A program made the translations under genes and the position numbers. From Candidatus Planktophila sp. (GTDB lineage Bacteria > Actinomycetota > Actinomycetes > Nanopelagicales > Nanopelagicaceae), in contig JAUSFN010000013.1 of the NCBI GenBank assembly GCA_030649935.1, positions 23,560 through 87,559 on the forward strand: a stretch of DNA of 64,000 nucleotides, read 5' to 3'. The notes under the pieces are model-generated. The model searched no databases. It was given only the letters and a program-made list of their open reading frames with translations, and was not told the origin of the DNA. Each line of letters begins with the position of its first letter. Within the stretch, counting starts at the first letter, position 1. Shown piece after piece: positions 10,254 to 18,887 of this stretch.

Positions 10254-10736
10254 CTATCCCCGTTCTGCTATTTCTTTAAGGCGAACTAATGTTTTTGCAA
10301 CTGCAATTTGTGTCCAAGGGTAGGCTTTTCTTACTTTCAGCCAGAGCTGTGAAATTGATGTAGTACCATCAAATGATTCAGTAACTTCGGTTTGGGTGGG
10401 GGAAATTGCTTTAAGTTCATATCTCCATCGCCATCGGCCCAAATGACGCCAGGCAATCAATCGATTCTCTTCGAACTCAACCACATTGTTCAGGATCTTA
10501 TAATTAATGCCAAGTTTCATGTGCATACCAAATTTCGAACCAAGCTCTAATCGCTCGGGACCGCTAAAATTACTTTGAATTGTTTTAGTACCATCAAAAT
10601 CTACATGTCGTTTTGGATTCGTTAACAAATTAAATATCTTTTCAACTGGGGCATCAATGATTATTCGGGCTGACTTAATTTTAGGGTTTCCAGAATTAAT
10701 AATTTCAGCTCTAACAGGATTAGGAATGGAACTCAT
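10254..10736 (-). CDS. SRPBCC (START/polyketide-cyclase-like) family protein
   Basis: 160 residues matching the SRPBCC hydrophobic-ligand-binding fold: an N-terminal strand followed by PVEKIFNLLTNPKRHVDFDG, and a C-terminal long helix. The ATG is preceded by TAGAAT-TACTGT (10748-10737 on the minus strand), a -10 box at 6-nt spacing, so a leaderless start is likely. Ligand unknown; no operon partner is obvious. Confidence 0.82.
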   Translation of the reverse strand: MSSIPNPVRAEIINSGNPKIKSARIIIDAPVEKIFNLLTNPKRHVDFDGTKTIQSNFSGPERLELGSKFGMHMKLGINYKILNNVVEFEENRLIAWRHLGRWRWRYELKAISPTQTEVTESFDGTTSISQLWLKVRKAYPWTQIAVAKTLVRLKEIAERG

Positions 10737-10911
10737 ACAGTAATTCTAGCCTCAAATTCTCATTTCACCGTTTTGTAAACTTTGCCCTAGCGATTTTGTG
10801 CGATTCACATGCTGAATCGGAGCTCACTATTGAATGAAACAAATGGGTAGTTGTTAACAATTTGGAGCAAAACGAGGGGTCTTTAGGGCCGTTTATGACT
10901 ACCTTCAATTA

Positions 10912-11508
10912 TTATATTGAGGGAATTAACTTTGCGCTTACAATATATCTTTTTGGGGCATTACCAATATACGAAAATGGAAAACAGGTAGAGAGAGTCA
11001 AGGTCGCTTCAGGGGTTGGAACAATTACGGTTCGATCATTTTTATCTACAATGCGAATTGCAGACACTTTATAGGTGAAATTTCCCTCACGAACTCTAAT
11101 TTTAATCAATTCGCCAAGTTTTACTTTTCCTAGTTCCGCAAAAACTGTGTCTCGGTGACCCGCTAATACAGAGTTGTCTGAGACTCCAGGCATCACACTT
11201 TTTACGTAGTGCCCAACACCTTTATCCAGTTGTTTCGATTCTGTGCCCTCAAAAATGTTGAATGTTTTATTGATTGTGGGGATATTTATTGTGCCTAAAA
11301 AAGTTCCGGTAGTAACGCGTGCTTTAATAGCTAACTCTGCGTTAGCCTCTTTAATCCAACTCAACTCCGCTGCTTCAATGTAGGTTTTATTAATTTCAGC
11401 CTTGGTCGCCTGAATTTGATATCCAGCATATGCCGAGACCGCAACCCCTGCAGTTAATGAAATAACTGAAAGGGTTACGATCAATCGGGCATACTTTTTG
11501 CGAGCCAT
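10912..11508 (-). CDS. Class D/E-type sortase
   Basis: 198 residues with an N-terminal membrane anchor (9-29) and a sortase domain: catalytic His118 (LAGHRD), Cys175 in TLSTCFPF and Arg187 in APKRYIV. Sortases cleave a C-terminal sorting signal and attach the protein to the cell wall. The gene lies 21 nt downstream of a DUF3494 protein that ends in LPATS, a membrane helix and a basic tail, which is the obvious substrate; the second DUF3494 protein has the same tail. It is the last gene of the series. Confidence 0.92.
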   Translation of the reverse strand: MARKKYARLIVTLSVISLTAGVAVSAYAGYQIQATKAEINKTYIEAAELSWIKEANAELAIKARVTTGTFLGTINIPTINKTFNIFEGTESKQLDKGVGHYVKSVMPGVSDNSVLAGHRDTVFAELGKVKLGELIKIRVREGNFTYKVSAIRIVDKNDRTVIVPTPEATLTLSTCFPFSYIGNAPKRYIVSAKLIPSI

Positions 11509-11529
11509 CGGCGTAGGGTTATAGATTAC

Positions 11530-12561
11530 TTATTTGACCCAGATTTTACGTGAAGTAAAACCAGCGCCACTTAGCAAAATTAACGCTCCACCAGCGAGTA
11601 ATAAATTCCCCCATGGTGTTGATGTTGCTGGGAGTTCTCCACCCGTCGTAGTCTCCTCAACTGGTGTTGGAGTTGGAGTTGGAGTTGGAGTCACAACTGG
11701 TGTTGGTGTTGGTGTTGGAGTTGGAGTCACAACTGGTGTTGGTGTTGGTGTTGGTGTTGGTGTTGGTGTTGGTGTTGGTGTTGGTGTTGGTGTTGGTGTT
11801 GGTGTTGGTGTTGGTGTTGGTGTTGGTGTTGGTGTTGGAGTTGGTGTAGTACAGGCGTTATTGACAATTGTTGTGCCTCCGAGTGTGACAGCGCCTGTGG
11901 TTCCAATCAGTTGACCGTTCACTGTCGTACTTGTACCAGTGCTCACCGATGCAGAGGCGATTACATGTCCAACTATCGTTGAACTTGTGCCCAGTGTTGC
12001 AGAACTACCTATCTGCCAAAAGACATTACAGGCTTGTGCGCCATTTGTTAGTAGAACGGTACTTGATGCTCCAGTAATTAATGTCGAGGCTGAACGAAAT
12101 ATAAATACCGCGGTAGAGTCGCCCAGTCCATCTAGTGTTAATACGCCATTGATCGCCAGTGTTGGATTGTTATATGCACCAGGTGTAATCGTTCGACCTG
12201 CACCTAGTTCAACTCCAGTTACAGTTCCGCCACGACTTTCGGCCAAAGCTCCAGAGGCAGCCGTGAGTGCTGCAAGTGATGCTCCTCCAAGAACAGTTGA
12301 TCCAGTTAATGCGATGGTGCCAGTCGGCGCAGTCGCATTACCCACGCCTATATTTCCTCCTGCTGTTCCGGAAATTCCTGAAGCGGTAGCGCTTGTAATT
12401 CCTGCACTAGCTAGGACCGCATATGAAGAAGCTGTGCCCATATTCAAGGGTGTTTCGGCAGCACTTGCAGTGCCAGGAAAGAAGCCTGCAAATAGAGCGG
12501 CGGTGAAACCGATTACTGCAAATATTCTAAATTTAGAAATTTTCGTTTGGGTATTGCTCAT
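11530..12561 (-). CDS. DUF3494 ice-binding-like surface protein with Thr-Pro stalk and sorting tail
   Basis: 343 residues: signal peptide (about 1-34), a DUF3494/ice-binding-like domain (about 38-235) rich in Ala, Ser, Thr and Gly, a long Thr-Pro repeat stalk (about 237-300), then LPATS (310-314), a hydrophobic helix and a basic end (SRKIWVK). DUF3494 proteins include ice-binding adhesins, but many members act as general surface adhesins, so ice binding is not claimed. The sorting motif is LPATS, not the classical LPxTG. It is a close paralogue of the gene at 12911-14239 and shares its leader sequence. The sortase follows directly. Confidence 0.9.
   Translation of the reverse strand: MSNTQTKISKFRIFAVIGFTAALFAGFFPGTASAAETPLNMGTASSYAVLASAGITSATASGISGTAGGNIGVGNATAPTGTIALTGSTVLGGASLAALTAASGALAESRGGTVTGVELGAGRTITPGAYNNPTLAINGVLTLDGLGDSTAVFIFRSASTLITGASSTVLLTNGAQACNVFWQIGSSATLGTSSTIVGHVIASASVSTGTSTTVNGQLIGTTGAVTLGGTTIVNNACTTPTPTPTPTPTPTPTPTPTPTPTPTPTPTPTPTPTPTPVVTPTPTPTPTPVVTPTPTPTPTPVEETTTGGELPATSTPWGNLLLAGGALILLSGAGFTSRKIWVK
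11663..11846 (-). repeat. Hexanucleotide tandem repeat encoding Thr-Pro
   Basis: Nearly perfect copies of GGTGTT on the plus strand (ACACCA/AACACC units on the coding strand), interrupted by a few GGAGTT variants and by two ACAACT segments. They encode the Thr-Pro stalk of the surface protein. Six-base units keep the frame, so stalk length may vary between strains. Confidence 0.9.
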
Positions 12562-12770
12562 TTTTTTTCGATTCTAAGAATGAAGCTTGATGCACGCGAT
12601 GGCGCTGTAATTTTCATGATACACCAAAAAGTTGTCTAAATGGTGTTTTCTAAGGTAATGCAAATTCTAAGCAGGTCCTTGAGTGTCAAAGTCACATTTC
12701 CGCAAAGAAAGAGACAAAAACTCATGAAAGGTTCATAAATTTGACACGGTATTCGCAATTATATGCTCTC
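12562..12770 (-). promoter_or_regulatory. Conserved long leader of the first DUF3494 gene
   Basis: The stretch upstream of the ATG matches the region upstream of the paralogue (14240-14445) in blocks, for example around TTTCTAAGAATGAA, TGATGCAC/TCGATGCAC and AAAGTCACATTT. Spacing is also preserved. A shared long 5' untranslated or control region of about 200 nt is likely. No clear -35/-10 pair could be assigned. Confidence 0.5.
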
Positions 12771-12805
12771 TCAATATACATTACTCGATGAATAAATTTG
12801 AATTC

Positions 12806-12902
12806 CAGGTTATGCCTCGACCGCAACCCTTGCAGTTAAAAAATAACTGAAAGGGTTACGATCAAGCATTCCTACGTTTTGCTAGGCATTACTTTGGATT
12901 GA
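12806..12902 (-). pseudogene. Relic of a second sortase gene (5' end only)
   Basis: The sequence here matches the 5' end of the intact sortase gene and its upstream spacer (about 11435-11530), including the shared block AACTGAAAGGGTTACGATCA, but carries indels that destroy the frame and lacks the catalytic part. It sits just downstream of the second DUF3494 gene, exactly where the intact sortase sits relative to the first. The DUF3494-sortase pair was therefore duplicated in tandem and one sortase lost. Confidence 0.85.
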
Positions 12903-12910
12903 TAGATTGT

Positions 12911-14239
12911 TTACTTAACCCGGATCTTACGTGAAGCAAAACCAATCCCGCTTAGCAAAATTAGCACCCCGCCAACTAGCAATATATTCCCCAATGGCGT
13001 TGAGGTAGCTGGAAGTTTTCCACCAGTAACAGTTTCAACAACAGGTTCTATAACTTCTTCTACTGGCGTTGGCGTTGGAGTAGGGGTCACAACCGGTGTT
13101 GGAGTAGGTGTTGGAGTAACTATCACAACCGGTGTTGGTGTTGGAGTAGGTGTAGCTACAGGTGTTGGTGTAACTACAGGAATGATGACTACAGGGGTAA
13201 CGCAGTTAAAGTATTGGAAAGCCATTACCGGTGCTCGACCATTAAAGAGTCGAACGAAAAAAGATTTCTTGGAGGTAGGTGGAATAGTTATCACTACTTG
13301 TGAGGAAGTCTGCGTCCAACGGCTTCTTGCAATATTGACGCCGTCAACTCCAATGTTCGTAATTTTAGTTGGGAAGAATCCATTCACCAACACTTTGTAT
13401 CCAGAAGTGGAACAAATAATTGGTGTAACTGAAGTAATATTAGAGTCCTGCGCTAGAACTGGTACAGGTATAAATACCGAGGTTCCCGATGAAGTTGGTT
13501 TTGGTGTTGGTTTTGGTGTTGGTGTAGTGCAAGAGTTATTGACAATTGTTGTGCCACCAAGAGTTACCGAACCAGTAGTTCCAATGAGTTGACCATTAAC
13601 TGTAGTGCTTGCACCAGTACTGACAGATGTCGATGCGATGACATGTCCAACAATTGTTGAACTTATACCTAATGTTGCAGAGCTTCCAATCTGCCAAAAG
13701 ACATTACAGGCCCGTGCGCCATTAGTTAGTAAGACTGTGCTCGATGCTCCAGTGATTAATGTTGAAGCTGAACGAAAAATAAAGACGGCAGAAGTGTCGC
13801 CCAATCCATCTAGAGTCAAGGGGCCATTGATTTCAAGAGTCCCATTGGTATAAGCGCCAGGGGAGATCGTTCGACCTGCACCAAGCTCAACGCCAGTTAC
13901 TGTTCCACCGCGATTATCTGCCAAAGCGTTAGATGCCGCCGTCAATGCAGTAATAGCTGCCCCACCAAGAATGGTTGTTCCGGTTCGAGTAATAGTTCCA
14001 GTTGGTGCGATTGCATCACCGGAGCCTAAATCTCCTCCAGCTGTTCCAGAAATTCCGGATGGAGTAGCACTTGTAATCGCAGCTTTTGCTAAGACTCCAT
14101 ACGTGGAAGCTGTGCCCATATTTAGTACTGTCTCTGCGGCACGTGCAGTGCCAGGGAAGAGGCCTGCAAATAGGGCGGTAGTGAAACCAACTGCTGTAAA
14201 TATTTTAAATATAGAAATTTTTGCTTTGGTGTTGCTCAT
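12911..14239 (-). CDS. DUF3494 ice-binding-like surface protein, long paralogue
   Basis: 442 residues with the same plan as the 343-residue paralogue: signal peptide, DUF3494 domain (about 38-235), then a different middle part. A short Lys-Pro-Thr linker is followed by an IPT/TIG-like or similar beta domain (about 270-350, with one Cys near each end: IICSTSGYKV and YFNCVTP), a Thr-Pro stalk with fewer repeats, and LPATS (from 409), helix and basic tail. The extra domain sets it apart from its neighbour. Anchoring by the sortase at 10912-11508 is likely, as its own sortase copy has decayed. Confidence 0.88.
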   Translation of the reverse strand: MSNTKAKISIFKIFTAVGFTTALFAGLFPGTARAAETVLNMGTASTYGVLAKAAITSATPSGISGTAGGDLGSGDAIAPTGTITRTGTTILGGAAITALTAASNALADNRGGTVTGVELGAGRTISPGAYTNGTLEINGPLTLDGLGDTSAVFIFRSASTLITGASSTVLLTNGARACNVFWQIGSSATLGISSTIVGHVIASTSVSTGASTTVNGQLIGTTGSVTLGGTTIVNNSCTTPTPKPTPKPTSSGTSVFIPVPVLAQDSNITSVTPIICSTSGYKVLVNGFFPTKITNIGVDGVNIARSRWTQTSSQVVITIPPTSKKSFFVRLFNGRAPVMAFQYFNCVTPVVIIPVVTPTPVATPTPTPTPVVIVTPTPTPTPVVTPTPTPTPVEEVIEPVVETVTGGKLPATSTPLGNILLVGGVLILLSGIGFASRKIRVK

Positions 14240-14445
14240 TTTTTTTCGTTTCTAAGAATGAATCTCGATGCACTCGATGGTGCTGTGATTTTCAGAATAC
14301 ATCTAATAGCAGTGTATTTTGGGTTTTCACAGGACAAACAAAATCAATTAAAGTTCCTTATTTTTAAAGTCACATTTTCGTAAAGAAAGGTACCAAAAGC
14401 CATGAAAGATTCATAGAATTGACACAGAATACGCAATTTTAAACC
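14240..14445 (-). promoter_or_regulatory. Conserved long leader of the second DUF3494 gene
   Basis: Block-wise match to the leader of the first DUF3494 gene (12562-12770). The rest of the gap up to 14585 shows no gene that I can support. Confidence 0.45.
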
Positions 14446-14585
14446 CTGTTAGAGCAATATAAATCAAGGAACTCAAAGCATAGGAATTCCAACCTCCGAA
14501 CAACTGCAAATGTAGGCATCAGAGGAACAGCTAAGAACAAAGCAAATCCTGCTAAGTCTGTGATGGAAACTCAGCTAGATGCTTT

Positions 14586-14816
14586 CTATTTCTTAACTAC
14601 TGGATCTTTTTTAGTAACTTCCTCATGAACTTTGTCTGCTGCGGCACCAACTGAGGCAGCAACATTGGCAACCACTTCATTTACTTTTTCTTTAGCTTGA
14701 GCAATTCCTACACTCAAATCTGCCTTAGTCAGTTCTAAAGCACTTTCTGCTGCATTTTTCAGTTCTTTTTTCGCTTTATCTAAGTGGTTTTGCATTTTCT
14801 TTTCAGTCTGATCCAT
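14586..14816 (-). CDS. Small Lys/Ala/Glu-rich amphipathic helical protein
   Basis: 76 residues, almost entirely predicted amphipathic helix (repeated Ala, Lys, Glu, Val), with no membrane segment and no cysteine. Such composition recalls LEA-like or apolipoprotein-like stress proteins, but no family is recognised. A ribosome site AGGAA lies 8 nt before the ATG, which supports a real gene. It lies alone between the adhesin block and the flavoprotein gene. Confidence 0.65.
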   Translation of the reverse strand: MDQTEKKMQNHLDKAKKELKNAAESALELTKADLSVGIAQAKEKVNEVVANVAASVGAAADKVHEEVTKKDPVVKK

Positions 14817-14927
14817 TGTGTGTTCCTAATAACCATTCACGATCGCCCTTCAATGAGCAATCTGCTCGAACGCCGTAAGTAATCTTTTTGAGTCTAGCAC
14901 CTAATCAGTTCAAAAAATAAACTCGAC

Positions 14928-16502
14928 TTACTCGAAACTCACTTGAGTCTTGTAGAACTCATCTTTTTCTTCCTCGATCTCTAAGGCGTGATTTGGAAGT
15001 TGCATCTCATCGTCTAAATCTCCACATTTGGTACATTTAACTTCTTTTGTATCTTGATCTAAGAGGAATTCATGCTCGCACTGTGTCATTTTAGGAACCA
15101 ACTTTCTTGGAATTACTTTGAAAAACTTGTATTGGCGAGCAAGTTCTCGCAAAGGTATTTCAAAGGCTTCACCAAATGTCGGAAAAGCATGAACTACATC
15201 TTCTAGAACTGCTAGCGAAATTTCTGCTCGAATTGCAAGTGTCGCCTCAGCCATCCACTCATCGGCGTGCGGGCCGATAGCGGATGCACCAATCAAAACA
15301 CCTTTCGCTAAATTAGCGGCGAGAATCAATATTCCGCCATTTTCGCCATCTGTAGAGTTTCGAGAGACTTCCGAAAGTTCGATTTTTGAAATAGCAATCT
15401 CTGGATTCATCTCTTCATTGGTGAGGTCACCCACACTTGCAACAGGTGGATCGGTATAGATTGCACGTGGAATAGCCGAATAGTTTGCTTTTCGTGATCC
15501 CCCAAGAATATTTTCGGTAATTAATCTCGCTTGGTAATTTGCTGTATGTGTAAATGGCGCAATTGCAGTCACATCTCCGGCGGCCCAAATATTACTTTTT
15601 CCAGCGACACGGCACTCATGATCTATAAGAATTTCATTCTTCTTTCCAAGTTTAATTTTCAAGAGATCTAGATTTAATCCGATTGTCTGGGGGTGACGAC
15701 CCGCAGCGATGATCACACGATCACACGTAAGAACCTGACCATTCGACAGAGTGAGGCGGGAACTCTTCTCTTCGGTGAGTTCTGCCTTCTCAACTTCAGT
15801 GCTGAGAAAGATAGTAATTCCATCTTTTCGCAGGTTTGCAGCAAGTCTTGACGCGACTTCGGGGTACTCCTTGCCTGCAAGTTGCCCGCCAAACTCAATT
15901 ATTGTTACCTCAGAACCAAAGCGAGAAAATATCTGAGACAGCTCGCAGGCAACCGGTCCGCCACCAATTATCGCTAAAGATCTGGGGGCTTCAGATATCG
16001 AAAGGGCCTGATCGCTACTCCAATACTCAATCGAGGATAGACCAAGGATTTCAGGAATAGTAGGTGCAGATCCCGTTGCAATTACTAAATCGCGCCAGCT
16101 CAAAATCTCGTCATTAACACTCAAACTCTCTGGACCAGTAATAACTCCTTCGCCACGAAATAGCCGAATCCCAGAGTTTTGTATCTCTGCCGAAGCAGAC
16201 TTATCGCTTCGATGAGAGACGATTTCATCCCTACGTTGCGCGGCAATGTGAAAAGCCTCAAACGCATCGCCTAAGTCAGGGGCTTTCATTGCAGCGCCAA
16301 GAGTGGGCAAATTTTCAGCTAATGTTCTAACGTGAGCACTTCGAAGCATCGCTTTGCTCGGCATGCACGATACGTAGGCACACTCTCCACCAACACGAAG
16401 TTTCTCGACAATCGCAACAGATTTACCTGCGGCAACTAAATTCTTGGCAACGGCCTCACCTGCGGACCCAGCACCCAGAACAACTACATCAAAAACCTTC
16501 AT
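14928..16502 (-). CDS. FAD-dependent disulfide reductase with C-terminal zinc ribbon
   Basis: 524 residues of the lipoamide dehydrogenase/mercuric reductase family: FAD motif GAGSAG (10-15), redox-active CAYVSC (Cys41, Cys46), an NAD(P) motif IIGGGPVACE, and AAGDVT near the second FAD contact. The usual C-terminal dimer domain ends with HAFPTF, where the general-base His is expected. A tail of about 60 residues adds CEH...CTKC, a likely zinc ribbon not normal for the family. The N-terminal metal-binding domain and the C-terminal Cys pair of MerA are missing, so mercury reduction is not supported. The start has TATGGT at 6-nt spacing (leaderless). Confidence 0.88.
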   Translation of the reverse strand: MKVFDVVVLGAGSAGEAVAKNLVAAGKSVAIVEKLRVGGECAYVSCMPSKAMLRSAHVRTLAENLPTLGAAMKAPDLGDAFEAFHIAAQRRDEIVSHRSDKSASAEIQNSGIRLFRGEGVITGPESLSVNDEILSWRDLVIATGSAPTIPEILGLSSIEYWSSDQALSISEAPRSLAIIGGGPVACELSQIFSRFGSEVTIIEFGGQLAGKEYPEVASRLAANLRKDGITIFLSTEVEKAELTEEKSSRLTLSNGQVLTCDRVIIAAGRHPQTIGLNLDLLKIKLGKKNEILIDHECRVAGKSNIWAAGDVTAIAPFTHTANYQARLITENILGGSRKANYSAIPRAIYTDPPVASVGDLTNEEMNPEIAISKIELSEVSRNSTDGENGGILILAANLAKGVLIGASAIGPHADEWMAEATLAIRAEISLAVLEDVVHAFPTFGEAFEIPLRELARQYKFFKVIPRKLVPKMTQCEHEFLLDQDTKEVKCTKCGDLDDEMQLPNHALEIEEEKDEFYKTQVSFE

Positions 16503-16583
16503 CTTTTCACCATACGCTCAAAGGTTCGCAATCACAATAGATTTGATGTATAGATTCATCTGTTCTTAATCAAAACGGTAATA

Positions 16584-16619
16584 AGAAGGTCGCCTACCTT
16601 TGCGGGTAAGCGACCTTCT
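16584..16619 (-). terminator. Intrinsic-terminator-like hairpin after hsp20
   Basis: Perfect 10-bp arms AGAAGGTCGC (16584-16593) and GCGACCTTCT (16610-16619) with a 16-nt loop, 24 nt beyond the Hsp20 stop codon. The minus-strand sequence that follows is only moderately T-rich. Confidence 0.7.
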
Positions 16620-16643
16620 CTAGGTAAGATTTAGTTAGAAAGT

Positions 16644-17117
16644 TTAATTGATCTCAATTTGACGAGGCTTCTTCTCTTCAGGAAGGTCTCGTTCAAGTTC
16701 GATAGTCAAAATTCCATCCCTTAGTCCAGAACTGACAACTTTCACATGATCTGCAAGTGCAAAAGTTTGGCGGAATTGACGACCAGCGATTCCTCGGTAA
16801 ATAAAGCCACTTGTACCGGAATCTTCATTTATTTGCTTGGAGCCCTCAATCGTAAGTTGATTGTTATGCAGTTCAACTCGAAGCTCTGACTTTGAGAAGC
16901 CAGCAACTGCCATTTCAATTTTGTAGTTGTCCTCTGAAAGTTGCTTGATGTTATATGGTGGATAAGAGGATGTTCCGCCCATCAATGCATTTTGCATTTC
17001 CTCTAATAAGCGCCACTCACGATCAAACCCAACTGACCAGGCTTCCAGGTTTGGAAAATAATCAGTGATGGAAGAAAGTGAAGAGGGACGTTCATTTTTT
17101 ACTACTGTGTAAGCCAT
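16644..17117 (-). CDS. hsp20: Hsp20/alpha-crystallin small heat-shock protein
   Basis: 157 residues. The alpha-crystallin domain (about 50-145) ends with the signature GILTIELERDLPEEKKPRQI (A-x-x-x-n-GvL-like motif followed by the conserved I-x-I/V-like tail). It prevents aggregation of unfolded proteins in the cytoplasm. A ribosome site GGAG lies 9 nt before the ATG. The 200-nt upstream gap has no clear HAIR or CIRCE element, so heat regulation cannot be read from the sequence. Confidence 0.93.
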   Translation of the reverse strand: MAYTVVKNERPSSLSSITDYFPNLEAWSVGFDREWRLLEEMQNALMGGTSSYPPYNIKQLSEDNYKIEMAVAGFSKSELRVELHNNQLTIEGSKQINEDSGTSGFIYRGIAGRQFRQTFALADHVKVVSSGLRDGILTIELERDLPEEKKPRQIEIN

Positions 17118-17333
17118 TTTAGATTTCTCCTTATTTGCGAGATACCTAGTGACATCGGTTTCACACCGTTAACAGCCGGTAGATGAATCCGATGTTTTCG
17201 GTGAACCCCCACTTTGGCAGGTTCATTTCAAAAAACGACTTATTCCATATAAATATTCCCGGCCGAGCGGGTTTTCTTTAAAAAAATTCCTTAAAATTTC
17301 CTGAGAATATAGGTGCGAGAGGACGCGGCGATT

Positions 17334-18422
17334 TCAATATCCCAATGCCAGATTGAAAATTATTCCTACTAATACTATTCCTAGAGTAACTACCCCAAAA
17401 TATGCTGCGAGCAATTTTGGCTTCATAACTTTTCGAAGAAGCAGCGCTTCAGGAAAAGAAAGTGCCGTCACGCTCATTGCAAAGGCAAGCAGAGTTCCCA
17501 TCGGCAATCCCTTTTCAGAAAGTGCCGTGATAATCGGAATCACCGTCGCAATTCCCGAATACAAAGGCACTCCAATTGCCGTTGCAGCGAGCACTCCGAA
17601 CACTGGACCCCATGCTGAAATGCTCTGGATGGCTGAAGTTGGAACCCAACCATAAATAAGAGAGCCGACTCCCACGCCAATAAAAATATAAACATACGTT
17701 GTTTTCACTGTATCTCGTGCCTCAAGAAGGGCTGCATTCGCTCTTTTTTGCAGAGAGGGTTTAACAATGTTTCCCTCTGAATCAATGAGATTGAGGCTCC
17801 TTACTTGGGCTACTTCAGTCAAACTCGGTTTTGCATATCTACGAAGTGAGATGCCCGCACCTACGGCAATTGCAAACCCCATGCCTGCATACGCTCCTGC
17901 AATTGCCCATCCAACAGATGTAGCAAGCATGATCACAGCAATCTCGTTAACTAAGGGGCTGGCGACAAGGAAAGAGATCGCTTGACTTACCGGAACCCCT
18001 GCCCGTACAAAGCCCGTAAATACGGGAACCGCGCTGCATGAACAGAAGGGGGTGGCCATCCCAATGCCAGCGGCAACACCGTGCCCACGCAAAGTGTTTA
18101 CCTTTTCCATGTGGTTGCGGACCATGTCGGCATTAATAAAAGATCGAATAAAGACAGCAAAAGTAGTTATCGCAGCCAACAAACCCAAAAGGCCAATTGA
18201 GTGAGAGATAAAGAATGACAGGGAGTCCGTGGTGGCTTGGCTAAATCCGTTTAAGTGAGAGTTCAGAAAGCCTCCGAACCAGTAGTTAGAAACTACATAG
18301 ACCCCAACCAGACCTAGGAATAGTGCAACAGATTTCCAGAGGGCAGTGCCATCTTGCTCATCAAGAGGTGAGGAGCAGCATGTTGTCGCGTCTATTTCAG
18401 TGTTCTTGAGCTTAATAACCAT
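17334..18422 (-). CDS. SO_0444/ArsP-type metal(loid) efflux permease
   Basis: 362 residues with 8-10 predicted helices and the permease-family motif TPFCSCSAVPVFTGFVRAGV followed by SPLVNE, typical of the DUF318 group that includes ArsP and SO_0444-type Cu/Zn exporters. A soluble N-terminus carries the pair CC in TTCCSSP. The ATG at 18422 is chosen because GGGAGAA precedes it at 5 nt. It is divergent from an ArsR-family gene, with inverted repeats between them, so metal-induced derepression is expected. Substrate (arsenic species, Cu or Zn) cannot be fixed. Confidence 0.85.
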   Translation of the reverse strand: MVIKLKNTEIDATTCCSSPLDEQDGTALWKSVALFLGLVGVYVVSNYWFGGFLNSHLNGFSQATTDSLSFFISHSIGLLGLLAAITTFAVFIRSFINADMVRNHMEKVNTLRGHGVAAGIGMATPFCSCSAVPVFTGFVRAGVPVSQAISFLVASPLVNEIAVIMLATSVGWAIAGAYAGMGFAIAVGAGISLRRYAKPSLTEVAQVRSLNLIDSEGNIVKPSLQKRANAALLEARDTVKTTYVYIFIGVGVGSLIYGWVPTSAIQSISAWGPVFGVLAATAIGVPLYSGIATVIPIITALSEKGLPMGTLLAFAMSVTALSFPEALLLRKVMKPKLLAAYFGVVTLGIVLVGIIFNLALGY

Positions 18423-18432
18423 TCTTTTCTCC

Positions 18433-18450
18433 CATCGAATATCTTCGATG
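18433..18450. promoter_or_regulatory. Palindromic ArsR-type operator
   Basis: CATCGAATATCTTCGATG is an inverted repeat with 7-bp arms. It lies between the permease ribosome site and the arsR promoter. A related half-palindrome, ATATCGAAGAT, lies at about 18466-18476 next to the arsR -10 box. Both are probable binding sites for the adjacent ArsR protein. Confidence 0.75.
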
Positions 18451-18484
18451 CATAGAATAAGCGACATATCGAAGATTGTCAATG

Positions 18485-18490
18485 TATACT
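18485..18490 (+). promoter_or_regulatory. Leaderless -10 box of the arsR-family gene
   Basis: TATACT, followed by 6 nt and the ATG at 18497; a weak -35 (GCGACA, 18461-18466) sits 18 bp upstream and overlaps the putative operator. Confidence 0.65.
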
Positions 18491-18496
18491 TTCCCC

Positions 18497-18784
18497 ATGG
18501 CCTCCACTCTGAACCTAATTAGATCCTCCAAGGTTCTATCGACTCTCGCCGAGCAATTTAAAGCCCTTGGCGATGAAACTCGACTGAAGCTCATGATGGC
18601 TGTGGCGACAAGCGAAGGCGCCGAGGCATGCGTTTGTGACCTCACTCCTGAAACCGGTTTAGCTCAAAGCACGGTGAGTCATCACTTAAAGCTCTTAGTG
18701 GATTCTGGATTACTCGAAAGGGCTCAGCGAGGAAAGTGGGCTTATTACTCGATGACCCCCGCTGCAAAGAAACTTCTTAGTTAG
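18497..18784 (+). CDS. ArsR/SmtB-family metal-responsive repressor
   Basis: 95 residues from ATG 18497, selected by the TATACT box at 6 nt; upstream in-frame ATG and TTG codons fall inside that promoter. A winged helix-turn-helix carries CVCDL just before the recognition helix (TGLAQSTVSHHLKLL), the alpha-3 Cys motif that senses As(III)/Sb(III) or related thiophilic ions in ArsR proteins. It should repress itself and the divergent permease gene until metal binds. Confidence 0.9.
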   Translation: MASTLNLIRSSKVLSTLAEQFKALGDETRLKLMMAVATSEGAEACVCDLTPETGLAQSTVSHHLKLLVDSGLLERAQRGKWAYYSMTPAAKKLLS

Positions 18785-18790
18785 AGGAGT

Positions 18791-18811
18791 GAGGAGCATC
18801 CCTATCGGTCG
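18791..18811 (+). repeat. Possible outermost, degenerate rnpB-end repeat
   Basis: GAGGAGCATCCCTATCGGTCG matches the rnpB 3'-end core at about 14 of 21 positions without gaps. It sits where core genes (arsR) give way to accessory cassettes. Weak on its own; reported because the location fits the array. Confidence 0.3.
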
Positions 18812-18887
18812 AAAGCTTTCCAGATGCGCTGATAAAGAGCATCTCGCCACTAATTTTTCAACATAGAATTTAGCGGCGTCACTCAGA

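Noticed and set aside
11534..11914. Plus-strand frames of Val-Gly or Leu-Val/Glu repeats opposite the surface protein
   Set aside because: They are the other-strand reading of the Thr-Pro hexanucleotide repeat, with no ribosome site and no domain.
14470..14600. Open plus-strand frame of about 50 codons before 14600
   Set aside because: It has no start codon or ribosome site and its second half is antisense to the small amphipathic protein gene.
17261..17280. CCCG/CGGG hairpin followed by TTTTC upstream of hsp20
   Set aside because: A 4-bp stem is too short to call a terminator or regulatory element.
18476..18496. TTG and ATG starts upstream for the ArsR gene
   Set aside because: They overlap the -10 promoter box that fits a start at 18497.
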